64,000 bases of DNA from an uncultured Pseudomonadota bacterium. Lineage in GTDB: Bacteria > Pseudomonadota > Gammaproteobacteria > Burkholderiales > Thiobacillaceae. The position numbers and the translations under genes were made by a program. Numbering within the stretch: position 1 is the first letter of the stretch; every line of letters begins with the position of its first letter. The stretch spans positions 1 through 64,000 of the forward strand of contig CAILNT010000081.1 in NCBI GenBank assembly GCA_903835655.1. Direction: 5' to 3'. The notes beneath the pieces were generated by a model that was given only the letters and a program-made list of their open reading frames with translations, did no database searches and was not told where the DNA came from. Of the stretch, positions 49,079 through 57,729 are shown piece by piece.

Positions 49079-51201
49079 TGCTCATCGCCAGCGCGAGCTA
49101 CGGCCTGGGTGCCGCGGCTTTCGCGGCGCTGGCCCTGGCCTGTGGCCGTTCCGACAATTCGAAGCCGCGCCTGCGACTGCCCGCGGCCGTGTCCGCCGTC
49201 TGGGCCGCGTTTGCCGCCTTGCAGGCCTGGCTGGATGTCGGTCAGGAACTGCTGGCGCTGCTGGAACTGGGCCGGAACATGGCCTGGCTCTGGCTGTTCT
49301 GGCGCAGCCTGACAGGACTGCGCGATGGCGACCGCTTCGACTCACCCGGGCTCGCCGGGCTGGGGCGGGGTCTGGCACTCCTCGGCGTGAGCGCCCTGCT
49401 CGCGCAAGGAGCCGCCCTGCTCTGGCCCGGGCACACGACCAGCCTCCTGGCCTACGTGCTGCTTCCCAACATCACCGCCATATTCGGCATGGTTCTGGTG
49501 GAACAGTACTATCGCAACGCCCCCCCCCAGGAACGCTGGAGCATCAAGTTTCTCTGCCTGGCCCTGGGCGGCATGTTCGCCTACGACTTTTACCTCTATT
49601 CCGAGGCCATGCTGTTCAGCCGAATTTCGGCCGACACCTGGATCGCGCGCGGTGCGGTCAACGCGCTCCTGGCCCCGCTGGTGTGGATCTCCTTGCAGCG
49701 CAGCCCGGAAAACCGGTCGATGGGCATATCGCATCGCATGGCTTTCCACTCGGTCGCACTGGGCGGCTCAGGCATCTATCTCATGCTCATGGCCGCCGCC
49801 GGCTACTACTTGCGCATCGTCGGTGGCAACTGGGGCTCGCTGTTGCAGACCGTCTTCCTGTTCGGCGCCATCGCCCTACTCCTGGTCACGGTATTTTCCG
49901 GGGTCGCGCGCGCGCGCCTGAGAGTGTTTCTGTCGAAGAATTTTTTCCACTACCGCTACGATTACCGGGAAGAATGGCTGCATTTCACGGACCTGCTGAC
50001 CGCCGGAGACCCGGGTTCCCAGGTCTACGAGCGCAGCCTCGAGGCCATGGCCGGGCTGGTCGACAGCCCCGCCGCCGCCCTCTGGATGAAACAGGACGAC
50101 GGCTACTTCCGACGTTCCGCCCACTGGAACTGGTCGGACCTGAATGGCCACTTCGCCACCGACCACCCTTTCGCCCGCTTTCTCGAAAGCAGCCGCTGGA
50201 TCCTTGACCTGCATGAATGCGAAGGCCAACCGGAATACCTGGGAGACGCGGCCCCACCTCCCTGGTTGGCGGGGGAAGCGCGCGCCTGGCTGGTGATCCC
50301 CCTCTTCTGGCATGACAGCCTGCTAGGCGTCATGGTGCTGGCAGATTCCCGCGGCGGCGTAGTCTTCGACTGGGAAATCAGCGATCTGCTGAAAACCGCC
50401 GCGCGTCAGGCGACCGCACACCTCGCCCAGGCGCGTGCTGCCGAGGCTCTGACCGTGGCGCGCCAGTTCGAGTCTTTCAACCGGGCTGCGGCCTTCGTGG
50501 TTCACGACATCAAGAACCTGGTGGCACAACTCTCCTTGCTGCTGGCCAATGCGGAACGCCACAAGCACAAACCCGAATTCCAGGAAGACATGCTGGCGAC
50601 CATCGAAAGCTCCCTGGCCCGCATGAACCGGATGCTGATCAAACTGCATGACAAACCGGACGCCAAGCACAGCGGCGAACTCGTTCTGGATGAATTGTTG
50701 CAGGAAGTGATCGAATCCAAGAGCGCGTTCAGCCTCAAACCCACGCTCGGCATCCACGCACACGGAATACGGGTGAGCGCCGACCGGGAAAAGCTCACAC
50801 GCATACTCGGTCACCTCGTGCAGAACGCGATCGAAGCGACGCCATACACGGGAAAAGTGAGTGTTACACTCGACCGCAGCGACCACTGGGCAGAAATCGT
50901 GGTCGCGGACACGGGAGCCGGCATGGATGACACCTTCATCCGTGAGCGACTGTTTCGACCTTTCGATTCCACCAAGGGAACCGGCATGGGAATCGGCGCT
51001 TATGAGTGCAAGGCGTACGTCCAGGAACTGGGGGGCGACATCGCCGTCGAGAGTCGACCCGGGCGTGGCAGCCGCTTCACCCTGAGGTTCCCGTTACACC
51101 CAGGCCTATCGCCGCACAGTCACGGGATGGGCTTGCCCCCGAATGGTGCGGACCAGGGAATCGTATCGGGCTTGCAAGCAGCCGGAGATGGACGGCCATG
51201 A
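49078..51201 (+). CDS. prsK: XrtA/PEP-CTERM system histidine kinase PrsK
   Basis: A 707-residue membrane kinase: about eight N-terminal transmembrane helices (residues 1-285), a GAF-like domain (about 320-455), then a kinase core with phospho-His in FVVHDIKNLVAQLSLLLANA, N box LVQNAIEATPYTG, and G boxes VVADTGAGMDD and TGMGIGAYECKAYVQELGGD. The HDIKN motif and multi-helix input are the PrsK hallmark. It overlaps prsR by 4 nt (ATGA). In this system it is thought to control extracellular polysaccharide and PEP-CTERM protein genes through PrsR and sigma-54. Confidence 0.93.
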   Translation: MLIASASYGLGAAAFAALALACGRSDNSKPRLRLPAAVSAVWAAFAALQAWLDVGQELLALLELGRNMAWLWLFWRSLTGLRDGDRFDSPGLAGLGRGLALLGVSALLAQGAALLWPGHTTSLLAYVLLPNITAIFGMVLVEQYYRNAPPQERWSIKFLCLALGGMFAYDFYLYSEAMLFSRISADTWIARGAVNALLAPLVWISLQRSPENRSMGISHRMAFHSVALGGSGIYLMLMAAAGYYLRIVGGNWGSLLQTVFLFGAIALLLVTVFSGVARARLRVFLSKNFFHYRYDYREEWLHFTDLLTAGDPGSQVYERSLEAMAGLVDSPAAALWMKQDDGYFRRSAHWNWSDLNGHFATDHPFARFLESSRWILDLHECEGQPEYLGDAAPPPWLAGEARAWLVIPLFWHDSLLGVMVLADSRGGVVFDWEISDLLKTAARQATAHLAQARAAEALTVARQFESFNRAAAFVVHDIKNLVAQLSLLLANAERHKHKPEFQEDMLATIESSLARMNRMLIKLHDKPDAKHSGELVLDELLQEVIESKSAFSLKPTLGIHAHGIRVSADREKLTRILGHLVQNAIEATPYTGKVSVTLDRSDHWAEIVVADTGAGMDDTFIRERLFRPFDSTKGTGMGIGAYECKAYVQELGGDIAVESRPGRGSRFTLRFPLHPGLSPHSHGMGLPPNGADQGIVSGLQAAGDGRP

Positions 51202-52556
51202 GCGAAAAACCTGCGAAGATACTGCTGGTCGAAGACGACATAGGACTGCAAAAACAGATCAAATGGAGCCTGGACGACCATGAAGTCCTGGTCGCGGCCG
51301 ATCGGGAAGCCGCCCTCGGGCAGATTCGCCGCTTCGAACCCGCAGTGGTGCTGCTGGACCTGGGCTTGCCGCCCGACCCCGACGGCGCAACGGAGGGCCT
51401 GGCCGCGTTGCAGCAGATTCTGCAGCTATGCCCCACCACGAAGATCATCGTCGTCACTGGCAATCAGGACCGCACCAACGCCGTCAAGGCCATCGGCCTG
51501 GGCGCGTTCGATTTCTACAACAAACCGTTCGACGAGCAGATCCTCAAGATCGTCATCGCCCGCGCCTTCCGCGTATTCGGGCTGGAACAGGAAAACAGGC
51601 TGCTCTCCTCGCGCGGCCGACCCGAACCGCTACAGGGGCTGCTGACCGGCGATCCCGCCATGCTCAAGATCTGCCGCACCATCGAAAAGGTAGCGCCTAG
51701 CGATGCCACAATATTGTTGCTGGGCGAATCCGGCACCGGCAAGGAAGTCCTGGCCCGCGGCCTGCACGATCTGTCGCCACGCGCGAAGGAGCGCTTCGTG
51801 GCCATCAACTGTGCCGCCATTCCCGAGAACCTGCTTGAATCGGAACTGTTCGGCTACGAGAAGGGCGCTTTTACCGGCGCCTCCAAGCAAACCATAGGCA
51901 AGATCGAATACGCCAGCCACGGCACGCTCTTTCTCGATGAAATCGGCGACCTGCCCATGCCACTCCAGGCCAAATTGTTGCGCTTTCTCCAGGAACGCGT
52001 GATCGAGCGCCTGGGCGGACGCGGCGAAATCGCCGTGGACGTGCGTGTCGTAGCCGCCACCCATCAGAATCTCGAGGAACGTATTAAGACCGGCCTCTTC
52101 CGCGAGGATCTCTACTATCGCCTCTCGGAAATCACGGTGCGCATCCCCCCCCTGCGGGAACGGCTGTCGGACCTCTCCCTCCTGGCACACGCTTTTCTCG
52201 ATCGTTTCGCCCAAGCCCAGGGCCGGGCCTTGCGCGGATTTTCGCCGGAGGCCATGCAGGTCATCGAAGCCCACACCTGGCCAGGCAACGTACGTGAAAT
52301 GGAAAACACCCTGAAGCGGGCGGTCATCATGTCCGATGGCCCGCATATCTCTCAGGAAGACCTGGGCCTGACCACCCAACCCAAGGAGCAGGAGAACGAA
52401 CCGCTCAACCTGCGCCAGGTCCGCGACGAAGCGGAGCGCCGCGCTGTGTTCAAGGCGTTCGGACGCAGCAACGGCAACGTCGCGCAAGCGGCCGAACTCC
52501 TCGGGATCAGTCGCCCGACCCTGTATGACCTGATGAATCGCTTTGGCATGAAGTAG
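51198..52556 (+). CDS. prsR: PEP-CTERM-box sigma-54 response regulator PrsR
   Basis: A 452-residue NtrC-type activator: receiver (KILLVEDDIGLQKQIKWSLD, Asp in VVLLDLGLPPDPDG, Lys in YNKPFDEQ), AAA+ domain with Walker A LGESGTGKEVLARGLH, the sigma-54 contact GAFTGA (YEKGAFTGASKQT), Walker B TLFLDEIGDLP, and a Fis-type HTH (GNVAQAAELLGISRPTLYDL). From MSEKPAKILLVEDD it overlaps prsK; earlier in-frame codons lie inside prsK. Target promoters are not evident in the window. Confidence 0.95.
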   Translation: MSEKPAKILLVEDDIGLQKQIKWSLDDHEVLVAADREAALGQIRRFEPAVVLLDLGLPPDPDGATEGLAALQQILQLCPTTKIIVVTGNQDRTNAVKAIGLGAFDFYNKPFDEQILKIVIARAFRVFGLEQENRLLSSRGRPEPLQGLLTGDPAMLKICRTIEKVAPSDATILLLGESGTGKEVLARGLHDLSPRAKERFVAINCAAIPENLLESELFGYEKGAFTGASKQTIGKIEYASHGTLFLDEIGDLPMPLQAKLLRFLQERVIERLGGRGEIAVDVRVVAATHQNLEERIKTGLFREDLYYRLSEITVRIPPLRERLSDLSLLAHAFLDRFAQAQGRALRGFSPEAMQVIEAHTWPGNVREMENTLKRAVIMSDGPHISQEDLGLTTQPKEQENEPLNLRQVRDEAERRAVFKAFGRSNGNVAQAAELLGISRPTLYDLMNRFGMK

Positions 52557-53060
52557 GACCGCCGGCCCGGCACGTAAACATGGGAAAATTCGGCAATATG
52601 ACAACCCTGGCCAACCGCAGCCACCGCGTGGTCGAGTTCATCGTCGAGCATAAGATCCCTCCCACTCGGGTCGGTGTCGGCGTCATTCCTGGAGTGATCC
52701 TGGCTCTGCTGGTTTCCGCCTTCAGCATCCGCATGCCCCCGATTCCCAATGCCGACCTGTCGTTCTCCTGATGGGATATACGCGAATTGACTTACGAATA
52801 TCCGCGCGTTTGCACGAGGATTCCTGGAATGGGGCAACTGGCTGGACGCCACCCGCGAGAGCCAGCCGCTTCAATAATCAGGCAGTTGCGCTACAGGGAA
52901 GGTTCGTAACGATGAACTTGCGGATTCACGAATTAGATAGCGTGAACCTGAGGGAGGGCCAAGTCAGCCAGTGCATGACGAGGTCGAAAAAAACCAGTAA
53001 CATGCCGCGCAAGTGTGTCGAAATGATTTTATTTGGCGAATTTCGCAAAGAATCCATTAC
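52557..53060. other. 504-bp spacer between prsR and rfbF
   Basis: No convincing gene. It carries a possible 57-codon frame from 52598 with one hydrophobic segment (VGVIPGVILALLVSAF) but no ribosome binding site. The last 100 nt before rfbF are AT-rich (AAAAAAACCAGTAACATG, ATTTTATTTGGCGAATTTCG) and likely hold the promoter of the rfb cluster. I looked for a GG-N10-GC sigma-54 promoter and did not find a convincing one. Confidence 0.5.
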
Positions 53061-53831
53061 ATGATCGCAGTCATTCTTGCTGGGGGCCTCGGCACCCGCA
53101 TCAGCGAAGAAACCCACCTGAAGCCAAAACCCATGGTCGAGATCGGTGGCAAGCCGATCCTGTGGCACATCATGAAGTCCTTCTCGGCCCAGGGCATTGA
53201 TGAATTCATCATCTGCTGCGGCTACAAGGGCTATGTAATCAAGGAATACTTCGCCAACTATTTCCTGCACATGTCCGATGTGACTTTCGACATGAAGGGC
53301 AACCGCATGCATGTGCATGAAGAGCATGTCGAACCCTGGAAGGTGACGCTGATCGATACAGGAGAAATGACCCTGACCGGTGGGCGCCTGAAACGAATAC
53401 GATCGTATCTCAACGAAAAAACATTCTGCTTCACCTACGGCGATGGTGTCGCCGATGTCGATATCAAAGCGCTGGTGGCGCACCACCGCAAGCACGGCAA
53501 ACTGGCCACGGTCACGGCGGTGCAGCCGCCCGGGCGTTACGGCACCATCGACGTGACGGACGGCATCGTCACGGCATTCCAGGAGAAACCTCTGGGTGAC
53601 GGTGGCTGGATCAACGGCGGTTTCTTCGTGCTGGAACCGGCCGCGATCGACTACATCGCCAACGAAATGACCACGTGGGAACAAGAGCCGATGAAAAACC
53701 TGACCCGCGACGGCCAGCTTTCCGCCTACTACCACCCGGGCTTCTGGCAGGCCATGGATACCATGCGCGACCGCTATATTCTGGAAGAACTCTGGCAACA
53801 GGGCCGCGCGCCCTGGAAGTGCTGGGCATGA
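53061..53831 (+). CDS. rfbF: Glucose-1-phosphate cytidylyltransferase
   Basis: Makes CDP-glucose from CTP and glucose 1-phosphate, the entry step to CDP-dideoxyhexoses. The 256-residue product has the nucleotidyltransferase signature ILAGGLGTRISEETHLKPKP at its N terminus, then GGKPILWHIMKSFSAQGIDE, and the family-specific TGEMTLTGGRLKRIRSYL and TYGDGVADVDI (metal-binding Asp). It overlaps rfbG by ATGA. The frame is open 16 codons upstream of the ATG at 53061, but homology starts here. Confidence 0.96.
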   Translation: MIAVILAGGLGTRISEETHLKPKPMVEIGGKPILWHIMKSFSAQGIDEFIICCGYKGYVIKEYFANYFLHMSDVTFDMKGNRMHVHEEHVEPWKVTLIDTGEMTLTGGRLKRIRSYLNEKTFCFTYGDGVADVDIKALVAHHRKHGKLATVTAVQPPGRYGTIDVTDGIVTAFQEKPLGDGGWINGGFFVLEPAAIDYIANEMTTWEQEPMKNLTRDGQLSAYYHPGFWQAMDTMRDRYILEELWQQGRAPWKCWA

Positions 53832-54889
53832 ACGCTGATTTCTGGCATGGCAGATCGGTTTTCCTGACCGGCCATACCGGTTTCAAGGGTTCCTGGCTGT
53901 CCCTCTGGCTGCAACGTCTCGGCGCGACTGTCACCGGCTTCGCCCTGTCACCGCCGACCCAGCCGAGTTTGTTCGAGGCGGCCCGTGTCGCCGAGGGGAT
54001 GACTTCCGTCCTGGGCGACATCCGCGATCTTGATGCGCTGGCCGCTGCCATGCGGGCGGCCCGGCCGGAAGTGGTCATCCACATGGCCGCCCAGGCCTTG
54101 GTCCGCCCCGGCTACGCCGACCCGGTAGGCACCTATGCCACCAATGTCATGGGCACGGTGCACCTCTACGAGGCCGCGCGCCAGACCGACAGTGTGGGTG
54201 TGCTGGTCAGCATCACCAGCGACAAGTGCTACGACAACCGCGAGTGGCTGTGGGGCTACCGCGAATGCGAGCCTATGGGCGGGCGCGACCCCTACAGCAG
54301 CAGCAAGGGCTGCGCCGAACTGGTCAGCGCGGCCTACCGCGACTCCTTTTTCAGCGGCGAACGCCCGCTGGCCCTGGCCACGGCCCGCGCCGGCAACGTG
54401 ATCGGCGGCGGTGACTGGGCCCGGGACCGCTTGATCCCGGATCTGTTCTGCGCGTTCGAGCAGGGCACGCCGCTCCAGATACGCAATCCCCACGCCATCC
54501 GCCCCTGGCAACACGTGCTTGAACCCCTCTCCGGCTATCTGATGCTGGCTGAGAAGCTGTACAGCGAGGGGAGCAAATGGGCCGGCGCCTGGAATTTTGG
54601 CCCGGCAGACAGCGATGCGCGGCCGGTGCTCTGGATCGTCGAGCGCATGATCGAACTCTGGGGCGACGCTGCCCCCTCCTGGCAACGCGACGCCGCACCG
54701 CAGCCCCACGAGGCATCCCATCTCAAGCTCGACTGCAGCAAGGCCCATGCCCTCCTGGGCTGGCGTCCTCACTGGGACCTGGATCAGGCCTTGGCGCGCT
54801 GCGTCGAGTGGCGGCAGGCCTGGCGGCAGGGCGATGACATGCGCGAGTGCAGTCTCGGCCAGGTCGCCGATTTCAGCGCTGGAGCATGA
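53828..54889 (+). CDS. rfbG: CDP-glucose 4,6-dehydratase
   Basis: A 353-residue short-chain dehydrogenase-type enzyme that turns CDP-glucose into CDP-4-keto-6-deoxyglucose. NAD-binding motif [29 protein letters not shown] (catalytic Thr/Ser region), and the catalytic YxxxK in [15 protein letters not shown]. Start ATG at 53828 overlaps rfbF; the end overlaps rfbH, so the three are translationally coupled. Confidence 0.96.
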   Translation: MNADFWHGRSVFLTGHTGFKGSWLSLWLQRLGATVTGFALSPPTQPSLFEAARVAEGMTSVLGDIRDLDALAAAMRAARPEVVIHMAAQALVRPGYADPVGTYATNVMGTVHLYEAARQTDSVGVLVSITSDKCYDNREWLWGYRECEPMGGRDPYSSSKGCAELVSAAYRDSFFSGERPLALATARAGNVIGGGDWARDRLIPDLFCAFEQGTPLQIRNPHAIRPWQHVLEPLSGYLMLAEKLYSEGSKWAGAWNFGPADSDARPVLWIVERMIELWGDAAPSWQRDAAPQPHEASHLKLDCSKAHALLGWRPHWDLDQALARCVEWRQAWRQGDDMRECSLGQVADFSAGA

Positions 54890-56211
54890 CACTCATGGAC
54901 CGTGCCACCGAAATCCGTTCGCAGATCGCCCAGTTGGTGGACGAATATGCCGCCCTGGCCTGCGTGCCGCAGCCATTCCAACCTGGCCAGACGCCCATCC
55001 CGCCTTCCGGGAAGGTGATCGGCGCGGCCGAAATGCGCAACATGGTCGAGGCATCCCTGGACGGCTGGCTCACCACCGGTCGCTTCAATACTGCCTTCGA
55101 GTCCCGGCTTTCCGGCTACCTGGGCGTGCCCCACGTGCTGACCACCAATTCCGGTTCCAGCGCCAACCTTCTCGCCTTCTCGGCCTTGACCTCCCCCAGC
55201 CTGGGCGACCGTGCCATCCGCCCGGGCGACGAGGTCATCACCGTCGCGGCCGGGTTCCCCACCACTGTGAACCCGGTGCTGCAATTCGGCGCGGTGCCGG
55301 TCTTCGTCGACGTCGAGTTGGGCACCTACAACGTGGATGTCGCGCAGATAGAGGCCGCGGTCAGCGACAGGACCCGCGCCATCGTGCTCGCCCATACCCT
55401 GGGCAACCCTTTCAACCTGGCGGAAGTCACCCGTATCGCACGCCAGCATGGCCTGTGGCTAGTGGAGGACTGCTGCGACGCCCTCGGCGCGACCTATGCC
55501 GGAAAGCATGTCGGGACGTTTGGCGACATCGCCACCCTCAGCTTCTACCCGGCGCACCACATCACCATGGGAGAGGGCGGCGCTGTGTTCACCCGGGACA
55601 CTGAATTGGCCCGCATCGCCGAGTCCTTCCGTGACTGGGGCCGCGACTGCTACTGCGCGCCCGGCAAGGACAACACCTGCGGGCAGCGTTTCTGCCACAA
55701 GTTGGGCGGCCTACCCCAGGGCTACGACCACAAGTACACTTACAGCCACCTCGGCTACAACCTCAAGATCAGCGACATGCAGGCCGCATGCGCCCTGGCC
55801 CAGTTGGACCGCCTGGACGGCTTCGTGGCGCGGCGCCGAGCCAATTTCGCCCACCTCCACGAACGCCTGCAATCCTGCGCCGAGTATCTGGTCCTGCCCC
55901 GTGCGACGCCGGACAGCGAACCATCCTGGTTCGGTTTCCCGATCACCTTGCGCGCGGAAGCGCCAGTATCGCGCCTGGACCTGTTGCGCTACCTCGACCA
56001 GGGGCACATCGGCACCCGATTGCTGTTCGCCGGCAACCTTACCCGCCAGCCCTACATGGCGAAGCGGGATTACCGGGTCAGTGGCAGCCTGGAGCAAACT
56101 GACACCATCATGAACGACACTTTCTGGATTGGTGTCTACCCCGCCCTGGGCCATGAACAACTGGACTATGCGGCCGAACAGATCGAACGCTTCCTGGGCG
56201 TACGTTTCTAA
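54886..56211 (+). CDS. rfbH: CDP-4-keto-6-deoxyglucose 3-dehydrase (E1)
   Basis: RfbH removes the 3-OH with PMP and a [2Fe-2S] cluster, giving (after E3 reduction) CDP-4-keto-3,6-dideoxyglucose. The 441-residue protein has the aminotransferase fold, but the usual PLP-binding lysine is histidine ([16 protein letters not shown]), the hallmark of this dehydrase. Cluster cysteines are in [18 protein letters not shown] second ATG, 12 nt downstream, is also a plausible start. The reductase partner (RfbI/DdhD/E3) is not found in the window. Confidence 0.95.
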   Translation: MTLMDRATEIRSQIAQLVDEYAALACVPQPFQPGQTPIPPSGKVIGAAEMRNMVEASLDGWLTTGRFNTAFESRLSGYLGVPHVLTTNSGSSANLLAFSALTSPSLGDRAIRPGDEVITVAAGFPTTVNPVLQFGAVPVFVDVELGTYNVDVAQIEAAVSDRTRAIVLAHTLGNPFNLAEVTRIARQHGLWLVEDCCDALGATYAGKHVGTFGDIATLSFYPAHHITMGEGGAVFTRDTELARIAESFRDWGRDCYCAPGKDNTCGQRFCHKLGGLPQGYDHKYTYSHLGYNLKISDMQAACALAQLDRLDGFVARRRANFAHLHERLQSCAEYLVLPRATPDSEPSWFGFPITLRAEAPVSRLDLLRYLDQGHIGTRLLFAGNLTRQPYMAKRDYRVSGSLEQTDTIMNDTFWIGVYPALGHEQLDYAAEQIERFLGVRF

Positions 56212-56220
56212 GGAATACCA

Positions 56221-57729
56221 ATGACCGAGAGCATGATTCCCACCCCCCTGTTCATCCTGGAGATGGCCAACAACCACATGGGCGACGTGGACCACGGCAT
56301 AGCCGTGGTGCGTGCCTTCGGCGAGGTCTGCCGGGCGTTTCCCTTCCGTTTCGCGTTCAAGTTGCAATACCGGGACCTGGACACCTTCATCCACCCGGCC
56401 GCGCGTGGGCGCGACGACATCAAGTATGTCAAGCGCTTTTCCGAAACGCGCCTGGGGCGGGCGGAATTCGACCGCCTGGTGGCAGAGATGCGCAGCAACG
56501 GTTTCCTGGCCATGGCGACACCCTTCGACGAACCTTCGGTTGACGTGATCGACGGCCAGGGTCTGGACATCATCAAGATCGCTAGTTGTTCCTTCGCCGA
56601 TTGGCCCCTGCTGGAACGTATCGTGCGCAGCGACAAACCGGTGATCGCCTCCACCGCCGGCGCAAGCCTGGAGGACATCGACCGGGTCGCGAGCTTCCTT
56701 GCCCACCGCGGCAAGGACTTCGCACTCCTGCACTGCATCGGCGAATACCCGACCCCGGACGAGCGCATCCAACTCTCCCAGGTCGACGTTCTGCGCCAAC
56801 GCTACCCGAACGTGCGTATCGGTTTCTCCACCCACGAGCAACCGGACCACACCGATATCGTCAAGTTGGCGGTGGCCAAGGGGGTGACCCTGTTCGAGAA
56901 ACATGTGGCCCTGCCCACAGCGGACTACGCCATCAACGCCTATTCCGCCAGCCCGGGCCAGGTGCGCGCCTGGCTGCAGGCAGCGCAGCAGGCGTGGACT
57001 CTTTGCGGGATCGGCGACCGCCGCCTGCCACCCAACCCGGAGGAGGCTGCCAGTTTGCGCTCCCTGCGCCGTGGCGTATTCGCCAGGCGACCCATCGCAG
57101 CCGGCGAGAGCCTGCGCGACGACGATATCTATTTCGCCTTCCCCCCGGAACCAGACCAGTACACGGCCAACGACTGGTCCAAGTATGCGATCTACAGCAG
57201 CACCGCGGCCATCGCCCGGGATGCCGCCGTGTCGCCGGCCAATACCGCCGTCGAGGACCGCCGCGCCCGCATCTGGGACATCGCCCAACGGGTCAAGGCG
57301 CTGCTCGACCAGAGCCGCATCGTCGTACCCGGCCACGCCGATCTGGAAGTGTCGCACCACTACGGGCTCGACCGCTTCTACGAGACCGGGCTGGTGCTCA
57401 TCACCGTGGTCAACCGCGGCTACTGCAAGAAGCTCCTGGTAAGCCTGCCGGGCCAGGCGCATCCCGAGCAGTACCACAAGCAGAAGGAAGAAACCTTCCA
57501 CGTGCTCTTCGGCGAGGTGCATCTGACCCTCGACGGGGAGACCCGCATCTGCCGGCCCGGCGATGTGGTCACCATCGAACCCGGCGTGCGCCATGCCTTT
57601 ACCAGCCCGAGCGGCTCGGTGATCGAGGAAATCTCCTCCACCCACTTCCTCAATGACTCGTTTTATAGCGATGAGTCGATCAACCTGAACAAGGATCGCA
57701 AGACCCTTCTAACCTACTGGATGGGCTGA
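56221..57729 (+). CDS. NeuB-family synthase fused to SAF and cupin domains
   Basis: A 502-residue three-part fusion. Residues 1-270 are a NeuB-type TIM barrel that condenses PEP with a sugar aldehyde (LFILEMANNHMGDVDHGIAV, RFAFKLQYRD, LDIIKIASCSFADWPLLERI, LLHCIGEYPTPDE, GFSTHE, GVTLFEKHVALP). A SAF/antifreeze-like domain follows (about 285-350, LRSLRRGVFARRPIAAGESL), then a cupin (about 400-490: PEQYHKQKEETFHVLFGEVH, CRPGDVVTIEPGVRHAF) with metal-binding His/Glu residues like those of sugar isomerases. Co-translated with the ThDP enzyme (TGATG overlap). No NeuA, NeuC or Pse/Leg genes are nearby, so the substrate is unknown. Confidence 0.88.
   Translation: MTESMIPTPLFILEMANNHMGDVDHGIAVVRAFGEVCRAFPFRFAFKLQYRDLDTFIHPAARGRDDIKYVKRFSETRLGRAEFDRLVAEMRSNGFLAMATPFDEPSVDVIDGQGLDIIKIASCSFADWPLLERIVRSDKPVIASTAGASLEDIDRVASFLAHRGKDFALLHCIGEYPTPDERIQLSQVDVLRQRYPNVRIGFSTHEQPDHTDIVKLAVAKGVTLFEKHVALPTADYAINAYSASPGQVRAWLQAAQQAWTLCGIGDRRLPPNPEEAASLRSLRRGVFARRPIAAGESLRDDDIYFAFPPEPDQYTANDWSKYAIYSSTAAIARDAAVSPANTAVEDRRARIWDIAQRVKALLDQSRIVVPGHADLEVSHHYGLDRFYETGLVLITVVNRGYCKKLLVSLPGQAHPEQYHKQKEETFHVLFGEVHLTLDGETRICRPGDVVTIEPGVRHAFTSPSGSVIEEISSTHFLNDSFYSDESINLNKDRKTLLTYWMG

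Noticed and set aside
52598-52771. 57-codon frame with one hydrophobic segment after prsR
   Set aside because: No ribosome binding site, no recognisable family, and a low-complexity context; kept only as a note in the spacer entry.
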